DNA of 64,000 nucleotides, from assembly GCA_021399445.1 (NCBI GenBank), contig JAJTUQ010000003.1, forward strand, positions 1,178,001 through 1,242,000, given 5' to 3'. The stretch comes from Xylogone sp. PMI_703 (Eukaryota > Ascomycota > Leotiomycetes). Below, piece after piece: positions 1-11,986 of the stretch (positions are counted from its first letter, which is position 1; the number at the start of each line of letters is the position of its first letter). Under the pieces are notes generated by a model, which was not told where the DNA came from, did not search any database, and worked only from the letters and a program-made list of their open reading frames with translations. Position numbers and translations under genes: made by a program.

Positions 1-761
1 AATCATTACAATAAATATATTATGTATCATTCCAGCCTTACATATATTGAATATTATAATGGATTGGATGACCAATGAGGTAAGCCTGAACTCACAGATG
101 AGCATGCCAGGTAGGATACGGTCGACGCCAAGCGGACTCAGGTAAGCGCTAGTAGTTGAGACACAGCGGAGCAAATGTTAATAAATTAAACTATGCGGGT
201 GCCAGCTGAAGTGATATAATACTCGGCCAGTCAAAGGAATAAGATAGATTGCTTATTCAGACCGTCACTTTGTTACATCATAAATGGACGTCGTAGCAAT
301 ATGTCAGCTGAAAGGGAAACAAGAATTGAACTCTCTTTATAAGCGGTGAGATGCGCAATATGTTCGCGCCAATACATCAACGGGTACTGTTGGTGTATTA
401 ATGGAAATATATAGCTCTATTTCAGGATGTGTCTATTTTAGAGTTTAGACGTGCCCTGTGTTACGCTTTATGTAATTTCTTGGCCCTTGTTCTCGGCCTA
501 TCTATCGATCATGTGTGGGCCAAGCCGCTGTCCAATGAATCAAGCGTTAATCAATACAGTATCATTGGGCTCAAACAAACTCAACATCAACGGCATTTAT
601 TGTTAAAGACCTAAGTTAGACACCGGTGCGAGTCACGCCGCCTAATTTATGTGTTTCGTCTCATAGGCAAATCCGCGCGGGCCATTGCCAATGGATTCGA
701 ACATATAGGACTAGACGCTTGCTACTAGGAGAAAGGAACCTGATTCAAAACGCATGTAAAG
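1..761. other. No supported gene
   Basis: Only short open frames occur here. The longest on the + strand (429-614) begins with GTG and has no recognisable domain, intron signals or sensible start context. I see nothing else. Confidence 0.6.
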
Positions 762-1216
762 CTAATTCAAGAAGGTGTACAACGACTTAATCTTCCCTCC
801 TACTATGGTGACCACATCTTCCCCGGTCACAACTGGCTCCTCGCCAGGAGTTCCATGCCCCCATTGCAAGCGCGCAACCCTAAAATCTTCATCCTGAGTT
901 TCATACAATATCTGCACCTCGCCTTTTTGAATTGTTAGTTGATGATTATTTGTGTTCTCTCCAAGGTTCAGATGAAGCACACTCTCTCACCTCGTTCTGA
1001 AAACGCCATTCCTGGGTATTGAACATGTAGAGAGCCGACAAGATCAGATATCGCTTCATGGCTACGAAAAACGCCTAACGGATCTACAAAAAGGCTCTCT
1101 GATGACGGGACCCATAGTCGAGACAGTGCAGAAAGTCGCTTTTTAGGATCGCTCTCACCAAAGACCTCGCGAAGGTTCTCTTGAACAAGTTTAGTTACGG
1201 TGGTAGAAGACGTCAT
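762..1216 (-). CDS. SnoaL/NTF2-like small protein, 2 exons
   Basis: Exons 1216-991 and 922-762 with a 68-nt intron give 128 aa. The intron starts GTGAGA, has a CAACTAAC branch point and ends AAG. Without splicing the frame appears broken. The fold is inferred from the pattern of a SnoaL-like/NTF2 domain: an early helix, then 'GVFRSHEAISDLVGSLHVQYPGM', then a strand-rich end with 'RLQWGHG' and a closing 'GGKIKSLYTFLN'. Such proteins are usually small cyclases, dehydratases or orphan stress proteins, so the substrate cannot be inferred. The start was set at residue 33 of the longer frame (MTSSTT...), because the upstream 32 residues look like 5'UTR. It has no obvious partner; the next gene is a pseudogene. 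Confidence 0.75.
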
Positions 1217-1889
1217 TGTGTTCGATTCAGAAAATATAATGATAGTTTCGCTGTTGAACACTCTCTGGCATTGAGATCTTGCAGATGTATGTGTATATAT
1301 CTTTTGCAGCAAAGCCTGCTTTCGTCATTCATAAGCTTCTTCTCATAAGCACCATCAAATACCAAATCATTACAAACCTTGGTGAAAGCGGCGAAATAGT
1401 ACACGTAATCAAGCCACCTCGCAAATTATTACTCCAGCAAATAAGGTTTACCAATTAAGATAGTTAAAGTATGCTCCAACTCACCATCTTCATTTACGGA
1501 ATTTTGATTACTGATAGATATAGTAATGATCGAATGCTGAAAGCAGCCTTTCTTAAAAGCCTGAGATAAATGCACTCATCGTTTACCTATGGGCACTCAC
1601 TTGTCGCCGATATCAGCTGTCGCGGAGCTTATTTACCAACAAAGTACGCCAAACATTTTATGACTACGGTGATGCACAGGCTCTCATAACCTATACTGTA
1701 GGCCTAAGGCTCTGTAAACGAGGCCTTGTAGGATCTGAGGAGGCACACAGGCCGACGATCGTTGGCCATCATTTACCCCTTTGTTTTGAGCCACTTCTTA
1801 TTTTTATAGCCGTTAAGACGTCAAACATTGAGTAGATGGTAAGTCAATAAATCAATTAATCAATATGGAACAGGGGCAAGCTCTCTAAA
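1217..1889. other. Intergenic, no supported gene
   Basis: No coding signal is seen. The stretch holds the presumed promoter of the SnoaL-like gene and the 3' flank of the GH55-like pseudogene. Confidence 0.6.
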
Positions 1890-4800
1890 TTAGTTATTCA
1901 GATTGATACCCCCAGTTTCGATCTGGGATATCCGCATATAAAAATCCCAATTCTGCCTCGTATCTGTACATCCGTCCGATGTCTCAAGAAATGCCTTGAA
2001 GAGTGGTGGTGCATCGCAGTCGAAGGAATCAGCAAATAATACTATATTGTCCTGGAAATTTGGTCCCTGAGCTCGTATAGACCTAAACGGCCCATTGGTT
2101 CCGACTGCATAGCATGTATTAAATACCAAATCACTAGCACAAACATTCACTGTTTCCGTACCCGTGCAATCGGGTAAGTTCCAGCCCTGGAAACAGAAAT
2201 CTGGCGGCGGGGGCGGAGGCGGAGGTGGAGGCGGTGAAGGCGGAGGCGTAGTTTTCGAAGTCACTACACACAGACAGCCTTCATGAGGACTCGTACATGT
2301 TCCGAACGAGCTTCCAGGACTCGCGATGCCATTACATCCGGTAAAAGAACAAGGCCCAAGAGTACCGCAATTACTTGATGGAGGGATACATTGACAACCA
2401 AAAAAGTTACCCTTACAGGTAACAATACCGTTAGTATTGATCGACCCAGCACACCCATGCAGGGTACAAGATTGAGCCTTCCCACAGGTGTCGCCTTGAG
2501 GCAAGCAAGGGCATCCAGGAAAGCTTCCCTTACAAGTGGCACTGCCATCAGTGTTAAATGTACCAGCACACCCGTCCATATCACAGGATTGAGGATTGCC
2601 ACATGTGTTCCCTGTAGGCGTGCATGCACAACCAGCAAATTTGCCTTTACAAGTTGCACTTCCATCAGCATTGAAGGTGCCATCACAGCCATTCTTATCA
2701 CAGGATTGAGGGTTGCCGCATGTCTTGCTTGTAGCCATGCATGGGCACCCGCTGAAGAAGTTGGTGCAATATGCAATCCCATTATCCAAGTCAAACGCTT
2801 TATCACAGTTGTCCTTGTCGCAAGACTGAGATTGCCCGCATGTGCCAATTGTAGGAGAACATTGGCATCCTACAAAATTCCCCGAGCAAAAGGCCAGTCC
2901 ATTGGAGAGGTCGAAAGTGCCTGCGCAGCCATTCGTGTCGCAATTTTGTGGATGTCCGCAAGTGTTGTCTGTAGCACTGCACTCGCATCCAACGAAGTTT
3001 CCAGTACACTGAGGAAATACTGCCAGACCGTCAAAAACACCGGCACAGCCATTCATATCACAGCTCTGACGATTCCTACATGTGTTCGACGTAGCAGTAC
3101 ACTCACACCCAACGAAGTTGCCGGTGCATTGAGGAAAGACTGCTAGGCCGTCGAAGGCGCCGGCACATCCATCCATATCGCAACTCTTATGTGGACCGCA
3201 TGTGCTGGTTGAAACAGCGCAATCACATCCAACGAAGTTTCCGGTGCACTTAGGAAAGACTTCTAACCCATCAAAAGCGCCGGCACAACCATTCAGATCC
3301 AGCTCTGACGATGCCCACATGTATTGGACGTAGCAGCACATTCGCATCCGACAAAGTTTCCAGTACATTGAGGAAGAACTGCTATACCGTCAAAGGCGCC
3401 AGCACAACCATTCAAATCACAGTCCTGGGGATGTCCGCATGTGGTATTTGTAGCCTTGCACTAGCATCCCACGAAGTTTCCAGTACATTGGGGGAATATT
3501 TCTAGACCATTAAAAGCGCCAGCACATCCGCCCGCATCACAACTTTGAGGAGAACCGCAAGTATTGCTTGTTGGAATGCATTCGCAGTCTGCAAAGTTGC
3601 CTGTACATTGAGGATGTGGAACTGTCTCATTGAATTTGCCGGCACACCCCTCTGCATCACACGGAATTGGGGCACCACAAGTCTCGGCGCTGGGTTCACA
3701 TACGCACCCTACAAAGTCATCTTTGCATGTGGCTTGCCCATTGGCGTCGAAAGTTCCAAGGCAATTGTTTGAGTCAAAAGAAAGAGGAGCTGGAGGGCAG
3801 GACGGTGAAGGCGGACTATTCGATGCCATTGGTGTGAATGAGACCGACGTAATCGCTCCGACCCTAGTACAAGTCTTAGAGGTGGACGAGGAAGGAGTTT
3901 CATCAGGAGGAGGAGGTCCAACAGGTGGAGTGAAACCTCCTCCACCTCCTGGTTCCGAACAGTCTCCTATAGGATTGTCAGTATCAACTCAAGCCGCTAT
4001 ATAGTGTTATCTCTTACCCTCGCCACACCCAGGGCCACAATCAAGGAGTGCACAACCTCCTCCGCAGAAACCAAGACCACAACCCCCATCGCATCCAAAT
4101 ACACCACGACCACCACTACGGCCGAAGAGGGCACAGCCTGCTGCCCCGAAAGCTGCCAATTCTATAATTCCATCACACGGTCCACTTGACGGAGTGGGGG
4201 ACGGCGTAGGCAAAAATGTAAGCGGCGATTGGGTGAAGCTAAAAGAAACCGTTGGGGGAGGCTGAATAGTAACTAGATGCGAGGTCGTGAAGAATGTGGG
4301 AGTAGTAAGATATACTGGAGGTATGGGTGTTTGCGTAACATTTTGTAAAACTATCACGCCTAAGGAGGTGAATAGTTAGCCGAACTACTCATAATATAAA
4401 CGAGTACCAAATATGAAAAACTTACAATACCAATCTCCTATTACTAAGCCGCTACAATTGCATTTACAGCTGGATTCCATTGGACGAAAGTATCAACACT
4501 GATCCCGATATTTTGGGCAATACTTGTACAATTATCCCCTGGTTCAGCTTGATAAAAGAAGCTACAATTAGCTATCGTCCCGTTTTGTATTGGAGTGGGT
4601 GTAGATGAGGCAGCAGCGTTAATGGTTGTGGTGAGCCAGGGGACATAGGTAAAGCTAGGAATTGGAGAGAGTGTTTCATCCCCAGGGAGGTTAAAAATAA
4701 TAGATGGAGGCATGATACTCTGGCGCGGAGTAAACGCCGCTAATCCCGCTCCTTGTCCTGACGCAATGGTTATTGGCCAGAAAGGTACAAAAGAGATCGT

Positions 4801-7404
4801 AAAGGTGGAAACAGTAATAGTTGTAATTACAGTCACCGTTGCACCGCCACTGAGGGATAACAGAGGTGTAACTACCGGGGGCCAAGTCAGTACTGCCGGC
4901 GTTGCAAGTGGTGACGGAGGAAGGATGAGTGTGCATGGTGGACGGCATGCTATAGTTGGGTTTGGTTCACTCCAAATCGAAGGTTGAACATTAACAGTAG
5001 GTCCACCTCTATCGCTGGAGCTGGTTGTGACATTGGTGGTGTTTGCAGCAAAACCCAAATAGGCAGCTAAATCACCCCCCCATCCTCCAGGGTTGTTCAA
5101 TGTATTAGCGAGGACACCATTAGTACCTGATGCCGTCTCACCAAAGATTAGATTTGTCGTATCCTTGCTGTTAAGGCAGTAGAGATAAGTATTCGTTGGG
5201 TAAGAGACAACCTCATAAGCGTTCTCTTGACAAATACCGTTAGAACCTGTACAGTTTCCAAGATTGTCAAAAAATGTCCAGACACCAGATCCATAAACAA
5301 TAATGCTCGATCCACCTAAGATGCGCATTCCCCATGACATTTGGCAGAGAAGATCAGTGCTAGCACAGTTTGCAAAGTTTGGGTCAAACCATCTTGTCGT
5401 ATCAGGGGTCCATATAGAAGCTGCTCCGCTATTAGGTTGCCAGTATGGAGATTCTATTTGTTGGAAAAAGAATACAACATTCTGCGCGTTGACCACATTA
5501 TAAGCATAAAGTGTATGATGTTTTGATGCGGTTCCCATCATCCAAGTTGCTTCTGTAGATTCAATTAGGACTCCACGACCAGTAGCAATGACTCTAGAAC
5601 CCCCTTTATCAAGAGAGTGGTCGGCGGTCCAGGCCCACATGTTTTCAATATAAGGACTGCCACTTGGTGTAATATGGACAGAAAGGAAAGTTGCCTTGCA
5701 TTGTTGCGGAGTCGTATCTATAGCTATAGCCCATTAGTACACATAGTTAAATAAAGGTAAAATAACGAAAACTGACTGCAAACACTGTCAACAATTGTGT
5801 CGGCCGCACCGCCAATTCGAGTGTGAACATTAGATGTTGACACATCTCCAGGATTGATTCCAGCCATATGTATCTGCAAGAGAATTGTCCCGGGAAGAAT
5901 ATCCGATGTGGTCAGGACAAGATCAGACAACTCAGCAACCCCAACCTCACCTGGGTTGCCAACCTGGATAAGAGGTATCGGAAAACTTGAATTTGCAAAA
6001 TCCTCATTGGAAGCTAACAATTGTATTAATATCGCCGTTCTTCAGCTGATAGACAATACATATCGCTGATGACAGACCAGACCTCTCCAACAAGCCTTGA
6101 TCCGGGTGGAACATAAATCGTATCAGTCACTCGATAAACACCATGAGGAAAGTATGCAATCTTGCATCCGGCATTCGCAGTTAGAGCAGCGGTGATTGCT
6201 GCAGTGTCGTCTACTTTGCCGTCACCAACAGCGCCAAAGACTTTGACACTTGCGAATTGACTACTGCCATATTGTTCATATTGTGGTGGGGCCTTCGTTA
6301 AGTATTTTCCATTGACCAAAAGTGCTTCAGGTTTATTGGTAGATGGGAGCGTTTCTGTCTGCTTATGGTTGACTACTGGGTTATTTGTATTATCAATATA
6401 CACGTTTCCGGTACTATGTATACGTTAACAATAGTTGTGGCCATGAGCTTGGAATACTTACACCCATGTACCTTCTATACTACCTGATAGCAGAGTAGTT
6501 GACCCAGCTTTCACTGTGGGGCCACTATTAGTATTTTGAAAATTCTCAACCAAAACAGAACCTTGTCCAGTCTTTGATGAACAAGCATTTATCACTGTTC
6601 CAATGAAGGCTGCTGACGAATCGATTAAAGCTATATCTCCGGTATTGCAATTGCTCACATCTATTGCAGTCGCCCCATTGTTGAAGTTCATGTCTATAAA
6701 TGTTGCGAAAAATTGCGAGTCAACCTTTATAGCCGTGTTGCATCCGTTGAACGTGATACTTTTGAATAAATACTGTTGTCCAGACAGATGGATACCAATT
6801 AAACCCCCGGTGATTTTCTATGTAATATCTCGTTAATGCATTTTCTTTTTATTTGAAACAAAAAAAACTTACAAGATCACCTAGCATTGTACCGGATCCC
6901 CCTCCGCAACATCCTGTGTTGGACAGCATTTCAATACTAGAATGCTGACTAGAATCTGGCATGTTAATCTGAATATTATACAAGCTTGTACCCTGAGAGA
7001 CGGCCCGGTTAAGGGCTGTCATTTGATTACTAGCCGGAACACTTGTAGTGTCCAAGATGATATTTCGAACTATGGGCATACAGGATTAGCTTTGATGTTT
7101 GGTTATTTCAATGAAAAAATAGAGCTAATTTCATTACCTCCAATGTAAAAGTTAAGTGTAGAGCCATCTGTAAGATCCCACCCACTAAGAAGTAAATCGA
7201 TTTTGTTGGTAGACCCTGCAGAAATTGGAAAGGATGAAGAGAAATCTGAAGTTGCTTTGAGTGTTGGAAGATTGCTCGGATTCCCAACAATTTGAGTCAT
7301 CAACCACATCTGAATCGTTGTGTTAACCATGTATGTGCCTGATGGAAAATATACTAGAGCAGGTTTCCCCGTTGTCCCTCCATCATGATTTTGACGGCCG
7401 CCAT
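1890..7404 (-). pseudogene. Decayed GH55-like wall glucanase fused to LysM and about 13 cysteine-rich repeats
   Basis: Exon pieces on the minus strand: 7404-7138, 7069-6873, 6817-6462, 6413-about 6050, about 6020-5777, 5723-4426, 4359-4018, 3966-1890. Order of parts: a pectate-lyase-3/GH55 beta-helix (e.g. 'PALVYFPSGTYMV', 'GAVGDGKVDDTAAI', 'IYVPPGSRLVGE'), a LysM motif ('GDNCTSIAQNIGISVDTF'), a Gly/Pro linker, about 13 units of roughly 36 aa built on C-x2-C-A-G-x-F...C-x-G-N-F-x-G-C-x-C...T-C-G, a poly-Pro stretch and a 110-aa tail. Intact relatives are secreted exo-beta-1,3-glucanase-type proteins. Breaks seen: (1) the first GH55 segment and signal peptide are missing or have in-frame stops above 7404; (2) one base is lost inside the LysM near 4463, so WNPAVN runs into a stop while the expected 'NCSGL...WYC' continues in another frame; (3) TAG at 3461-3463 between two Cys of a repeat; (4) one base is lost near 3300 in the next repeat. 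The junction near 6020-6050 needs an unusually short (about 41 nt) intron or has another indel. A sequencing-error explanation is possible. Confidence 0.7.
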
Positions 7405-7773
7405 CTGATTGCATCATGTTAATATTATCTTTTTTCGACATATTGCTGAATACTTACCGTTGATTGCGGATTAAGTCAGAGGATGCTATGGCGGTCTTCG
7501 GAGCATACTTAGCTAGAATATCAAATAGTCAGCTTATATGGAGATTACGGGACACCAGGAGCCCCAAGCTTTGGTGTCCCAGTGAACATTTATTTTGGTT
7601 ATGAAAATTGGGCCTGGAAGCCCTATGGTATCCTCTCGATATCATTCTTCGCTAGGATCCCAGATAAGTAAATTATTATTATTAAATTATTAGAACTTCC
7701 GGTTATCTATTTTACAAACTCTAGCAGTTAATTAACAAACATCATGACGCTTCTATAAAGGCATTTGTACAAT
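7405..7773. other. Gap between pseudogene and SRPBCC gene
   Basis: Includes a possible 5' exon remnant (7458-7520, followed on the minus strand by a good GTAAGT donor) that cannot be joined to the GH55 frame without a stop, plus a 9-bp perfect inverted repeat (7549-7580). The rest is AT-rich with no coding signal. Confidence 0.5.
7549..7580. repeat. 9-bp perfect inverted repeat
   Basis: Arms gggacacca (7549-7557) and tggtgtccc (7572-7580) are exact reverse complements with a 14-nt loop. It lies between two minus-strand genes, just above the broken 5' end of the GH55-like pseudogene. The role is unknown: a hairpin, a transposon scar or chance. Confidence 0.5.
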
Positions 7774-8382
7774 TCACTGGCTGCTCTCAATCCACTTCTT
7801 CAAGTCGTGATTGAAGCGCTCGAAACCTTTGAGAGTCTTATCTCGGTAACCAACCATATTTGCGAGGAAGCTCTCGCCCATTAAAAAGCCCAATGCCTTG
7901 GAGAACTTCTCCTGGTGCGCGAAGGTTGTATGGCCTGGGTTTTCTTTACTCGCTTCGAAGTGGAAGCTATGTTCACCACTGAGAAGGCCAGGTACCGTCC
8001 CAACCCATCTGAAGCACGATTCCGAGTTCTCCTTGAGGTTTTGGGTTAGTCATTGGCTCCTCCAGATATCTGACGGGATCGCGATATGGGCGAGAGGACG
8101 GATTGGTAATGGAACATACAAGAATTGTAGGATCAAAGGTCCCCATCTCTAGAACATTATGCATCACGGCGCCTACTTCCAGTGGTCTATCTGGCTTTGC
8201 AGGGCCTAGTGATCTGAAAAAGCCGTTGGGATGATAGGTAGGAATTTGAGAAAAATCCAAAAACTAGGCACCAGTCTTGTTAGTCGCATATCCTTCTTTC
8301 CAGAAGGCGAAGATAAAATCACCTTTTCCCTCACCACTGTAGGCGGAGCAGAGATCTCGATTGTGGTGCTGATAACCCACAT
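7774..8382 (-). CDS. SRPBCC (polyketide cyclase/START-like fold) protein, 3 exons
   Basis: Exons 8382-8323, 8263-8120 and 8031-7774 give 153 aa. The introns are 59 nt (GTGATT...GACTAAC...CTAG) and 88 nt (GTATGT...TGACTAAC...CAAG), and both junctions are phase 0. Once spliced, the protein follows the SRPBCC layout: N-terminal 'TTIEISAPP', then 'FLDFSQIPTYHPNGFF', 'FDPTIL|ENSESCFRWVG', 'GLLSGEHSFHFE', and a C-terminal helix after 'ESFLANMVGYRDKTLKGFERFN'. Members bind hydrophobic ligands in a helix-grip cavity; some act as aromatic cyclases, most are uncharacterised. No signal peptide is seen, so it is probably cytosolic. It appears intact, unlike its neighbour. Confidence 0.8.
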
Positions 8383-10373
8383 CTTCGAGGGGGATTCTAA
8401 TAAGCCTGTGGTATGCGTACGCTTTTCAAGATTGAAGAGCGAAAAGGGCCTGCCTTAGGATTTTCTTCACGACAACTGAGGATTGTATCTCTGAAAGATC
8501 AGTGACAACAGCAAATGAGGAGATGATCTCTTCAGGGAATCGTATTCTTCCTTTATATGTGTTCCACATGTTTCAATCTCTGAGCCGTGGTCTTGTTGCA
8601 AATGTGGTCGGACCCAGAGTGGCTGATGGAGAAGTGGGGTGCAAGCCACTTGCGGCAACCAATCTTCAAGCCACAGCGGGCTCAAATTGGCCCGACGGCC
8701 TTGGATCCTCACGCTGTGGCGCTCCTTTTGCCAATTGGGTCATCCATCCCCTTGACTGCGGTCAATATCTAGGTGAGGGCTGTAATAAGATACGCCTTGT
8801 AAACATACGTGGTTGTGACTCAAATTCCCTTTAGCAAATGCCACCTACTTCGGATGCATAGCAAGTACTGATGAGCCCCATTGACCCCGGCCAAGGCGCA
8901 GGTATGAGCTATCTCTGTGTCTATTCATTGAAGGAGTGTTTTTAGATTATACAACTGCTCCAGAAGATGGATACTCAGTGCATAGGTAAAGTTTCAATTT
9001 ATTAATATCTCAGATCTCGGCGGGGATCTTTAAAAGAACAGTTTTCTCTTTGGCGACACGAGTGAAAACAGTTAACATATTATTATTATTCCAGTATCTA
9101 ATAATAATACAAGACTGTCAGTAGATAATTTGTTTTTTATTATTTATTGCCACAGACTGGGCCACTTAGAAAAGTCGTAAAGTGCAGACGTATCCTTTCA
9201 ACCATTGGAAATGGCTCACAAGTATGCATAAGAACCACATCATTGGTGTTATAGTTATTATCTAGGCCGACAGCCAATACGATGAATCTCCTTCAGCAAC
9301 CGGCTATAGTAGACCGGATACTCAGACGGAGCTCTGGTGTTGTGGTACATAGGTAAAATCTGTCTATGGAGAAGGGAAGAGGATGTATGAAATTGTCTTG
9401 CTTGCCGGTTGCTCGGGAGCTACCGATACAAACACGACAAGTAAATAGTGAAGCATTTCTTACTATTATCCCCGGACGGTCTGTTGTTGCGCTTAGTACA
9501 GTAAGAGATGAATTATTTGTTGGAGAAGCGGCTTATGTATTACTAAGCTCCTTATTGTTTCTCTTCGGGTCCTCCTGTATGGACGGGCTGAGAGTCTCCG
9601 TCAAGCACAATCTCAATGGCAGCCTGCAGCAGCGAATCGGGGCGGCTGAAGGTTGTATCCCGACGCGGGGTCTTGCATGCGTCGCCGGTGTACGTCGTAA
9701 ATGCAACCGTTGGATGTACACTCGGACGCGACACTCACCAAAAGGGTACGATTGCAGAGCGTTTGTGTGTGGTCTCCATCAAGAGCACAGAAGTGCTGTA
9801 TAATCGATTCGAGCCTGTCCAAGATGTCATGCATCGTTGTTGATACGGTTAAAGACAGGGAGCAGATAACCGGTAATAAAGACTAGCGCCGATGGCGATA
9901 CCTAACAATTGAGCTTGATACGATATGGAATTGCCATCAAATTTTAAGCAGCAGCTGGACCTTAATTAATGTGCACTGTATGTACCATGAGCAGAACCCG
10001 ATTCCAATGCCATTATTATGCAGGTCCAGCTACACTGTAACCCTCCCAGGCTGAACCTCGCTGGCATTGACATTTTATTTACTAGAAACTCTATCAATGA
10101 GAATGCAATAGTACTTGGTGACTGAGCCTAACAAAGCTCCTTAATCCTGACTATAGCTAGCTTCTAGAATAGCTGCACATGTCAGGGCGCAAATCAAATA
10201 AGCTTATTTAAGAGAACTACGAGGAGTACCGCTACTTGGGAGCAATTGCATCTAGATTAACAACCTTCAAGGGCCATAAGAATCGGGAAATTGTTTTATG
10301 AAACCAGGGCGGGTAACGTTTTACGTCTCATATATACCATTGATGGTCTATCTACAACGGATTAATCTTTATC
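8383..10373. other. 2-kb stretch with no supported gene
   Basis: Several overlapping open frames on both strands (e.g. + 8502-8834 and 9366-9803, - 9533-9834) have no family signature and no splice joins that extend them. The minus frame near 9834-9735 (ending before a GTGAGT) is the only one with an exon-like edge, but I cannot connect it to anything. It may be decayed DNA. Confidence 0.5.
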
Positions 10374-11460
10374 TCATTCAAATATCTTCTTCGCGTTATT
10401 AACGAATAGATCTTGCCAGACCTTATCGTCTGTAATCCATTCCCGCAGCGTCTTGATATGATCTGCATCGGGCACGTCTCGGAACCCTTCAATATCATTA
10501 TGTCTCTGTTCCTGAGTCTTACCCTTCCGTGTAACCCCAAGCTGTGTATGTGGCCAATCTAGATTGTGGTCAGCTACCATCTTCTAAATCAATTTCCCAA
10601 AATGTGAACATTTCGCCAAAACGTTCATGAAAAGTGGATTATTTACCGGTACCAAAAACGATTCTGTCGGGTCCTGCTTCGATCACAGCCTTGACAATTG
10701 GCTCGATGGCTTTCATACCACTGGCATGTCCGTGGTAGAGCCGCTCAAACCCGGATACCTTCACATAAATGCGCTTTTCTTTGATCAGGTCAATGAAAGT
10801 TTTGAAATCTTCGCTGTTCTCTTCGCCAGGGAAGGTGCCTCCGAAATGATCAGCGACCAGCTTGATCCGCGGGTCTAGCTCAGTTCGAATCATCTCCGCC
10901 ATAGACGCCCACGCATGCACATCGCAGAAGATGCCAATCACCCATTCGAGGCGCGCCAGGCGGTCGGCCAGTCTTTTAACTTTCACCGCAATCGCATCGC
11001 CTGTAGCTTGATGGCCATGACCCCAGGCCATCTCATGAAGGCGCGCTCCTCGTACTCCGGCGTTGTGTAGCTCGTCGAGCTCGGCATCCGTGATGTTGTC
11101 AACATCGATAGTTGCGAGGCCGCGAAGAGTAATTCCTGGAAGGGAGCTCTGTTTACTGAGAGTATCAAGTAACGGCGCAGGCGATGAACCCTGCACCGAC
11201 GCATGGACAATGACTATATTTGTACATCCCGTGACGGAGGTTGGATACTCTGTAATCTGTGCTGATTTAGGAGTATATGACCGTGGTGTCGGGTATGGCC
11301 AGTGGTCTGGGTCAAAAACATGAATATGCGTGTCCCATGCTCCTTCTGGCACGAGGGGATTGCGCGCCATTGCTACTGGACCGTAGAAGAAGGGTGGGTG
11401 AAAGCCAGACGCAGCGCTATGCGTGGGTCCTATCTGGATGCTCAAAACCTTGGGTGACAA
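10374..11460 (-). CDS. TIM-barrel amidohydrolase (LigI/ACMSD-like), 2 exons
   Basis: Exons 11460-10647 and 10573-10374 give 337 aa. The intron (73 nt) begins GTAAAT and ends GGTAG. The protein shows the Amidohydro_2 pattern: 'WDTHIHVFDP' (metal-binding HxH near residue 45), a long alpha/beta barrel, 'KLVADHFGG' and the late 'DWPH' that usually follows the catalytic Asp. Family members include 2-pyrone-4,6-dicarboxylate lactonase and related aromatic-acid hydrolases, acting in the cytosol. The exact substrate cannot be read from sequence. Residue 31 (MARNPL...) at 11370 is the more likely start, since conserved sequence begins just after it. It lies head to head with a carboxylate-type MFS transporter 500 bp away, which fits uptake plus hydrolysis of an organic acid (inference). 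Confidence 0.85.
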
Positions 11461-11986
11461 TCCAAGATATAAATGTTCAAAATCTTTGCTATTGTTGCTA
11501 CAACCACTGTATCTGCGATGCTACCTTTTTTTGTTATAAGGTTGGCTCACGGACCTGGAATCCCCGTCCAGGCATAGGTTCCCCGCCCGCATAACAATCC
11601 CAAGAAGAAGGCATCTGCGGGGACCACAGGTCTACCGGGTCAGATAACACGGTTACATGGCATAACCGCCCGAGAACTGCTGGGACAGCAAGGACATGGG
11701 AGGAACAATAGCAGTGGTGGAGGGGACCCTCCGGCAGAAGGAACGGGTATGTCTGTCCGCTCTCTACGAATGCAATACTGTAACTCTGACCTCAGGGGTT
11801 CAGGTTTGCCCCCTGCGACAGGATTTGTTCAAGTATATTAAAAAAGGTTAATTACATGAGCCTTCCTCTCTCTGATATCCCGGTGTCCATGCTCCAAGCC
11901 CTCTATCACACCATCAGAGCAACAGTCCTGTGCAGTCTCCTAGAGACGTTCACGAAGACGATACTATTGACCAGGTATCAATCACC
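11461..11986. promoter_or_regulatory. Divergent intergenic region, amidohydrolase / Jen1-like transporter
   Basis: The 5' ends of the two divergent genes face each other here, so a shared promoter is plausible. I could not identify a specific operator or a convincing TATA box. Confidence 0.35.

Noticed and set aside
923..990. Apparent frameshift in the SnoaL-like gene
   Set aside because: A 68-nt intron with GTGAGA, CAACTAAC and AAG restores the frame and the family sequence.
2391..3146. 251-codon + strand frame
   Set aside because: It is the antisense shadow of the cysteine-repeat array; the repeat structure and domain pattern are on the minus strand.
8032..8322. Apparent frameshift and stop in the SRPBCC gene
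   Set aside because: Two introns (8264-8322 and 8032-8119) explain both; the spliced protein is complete.
9366..9803. 145-codon + strand ORF
   Set aside because: No family signature, and equally long frames lie on the opposite strand; not supported as a gene.
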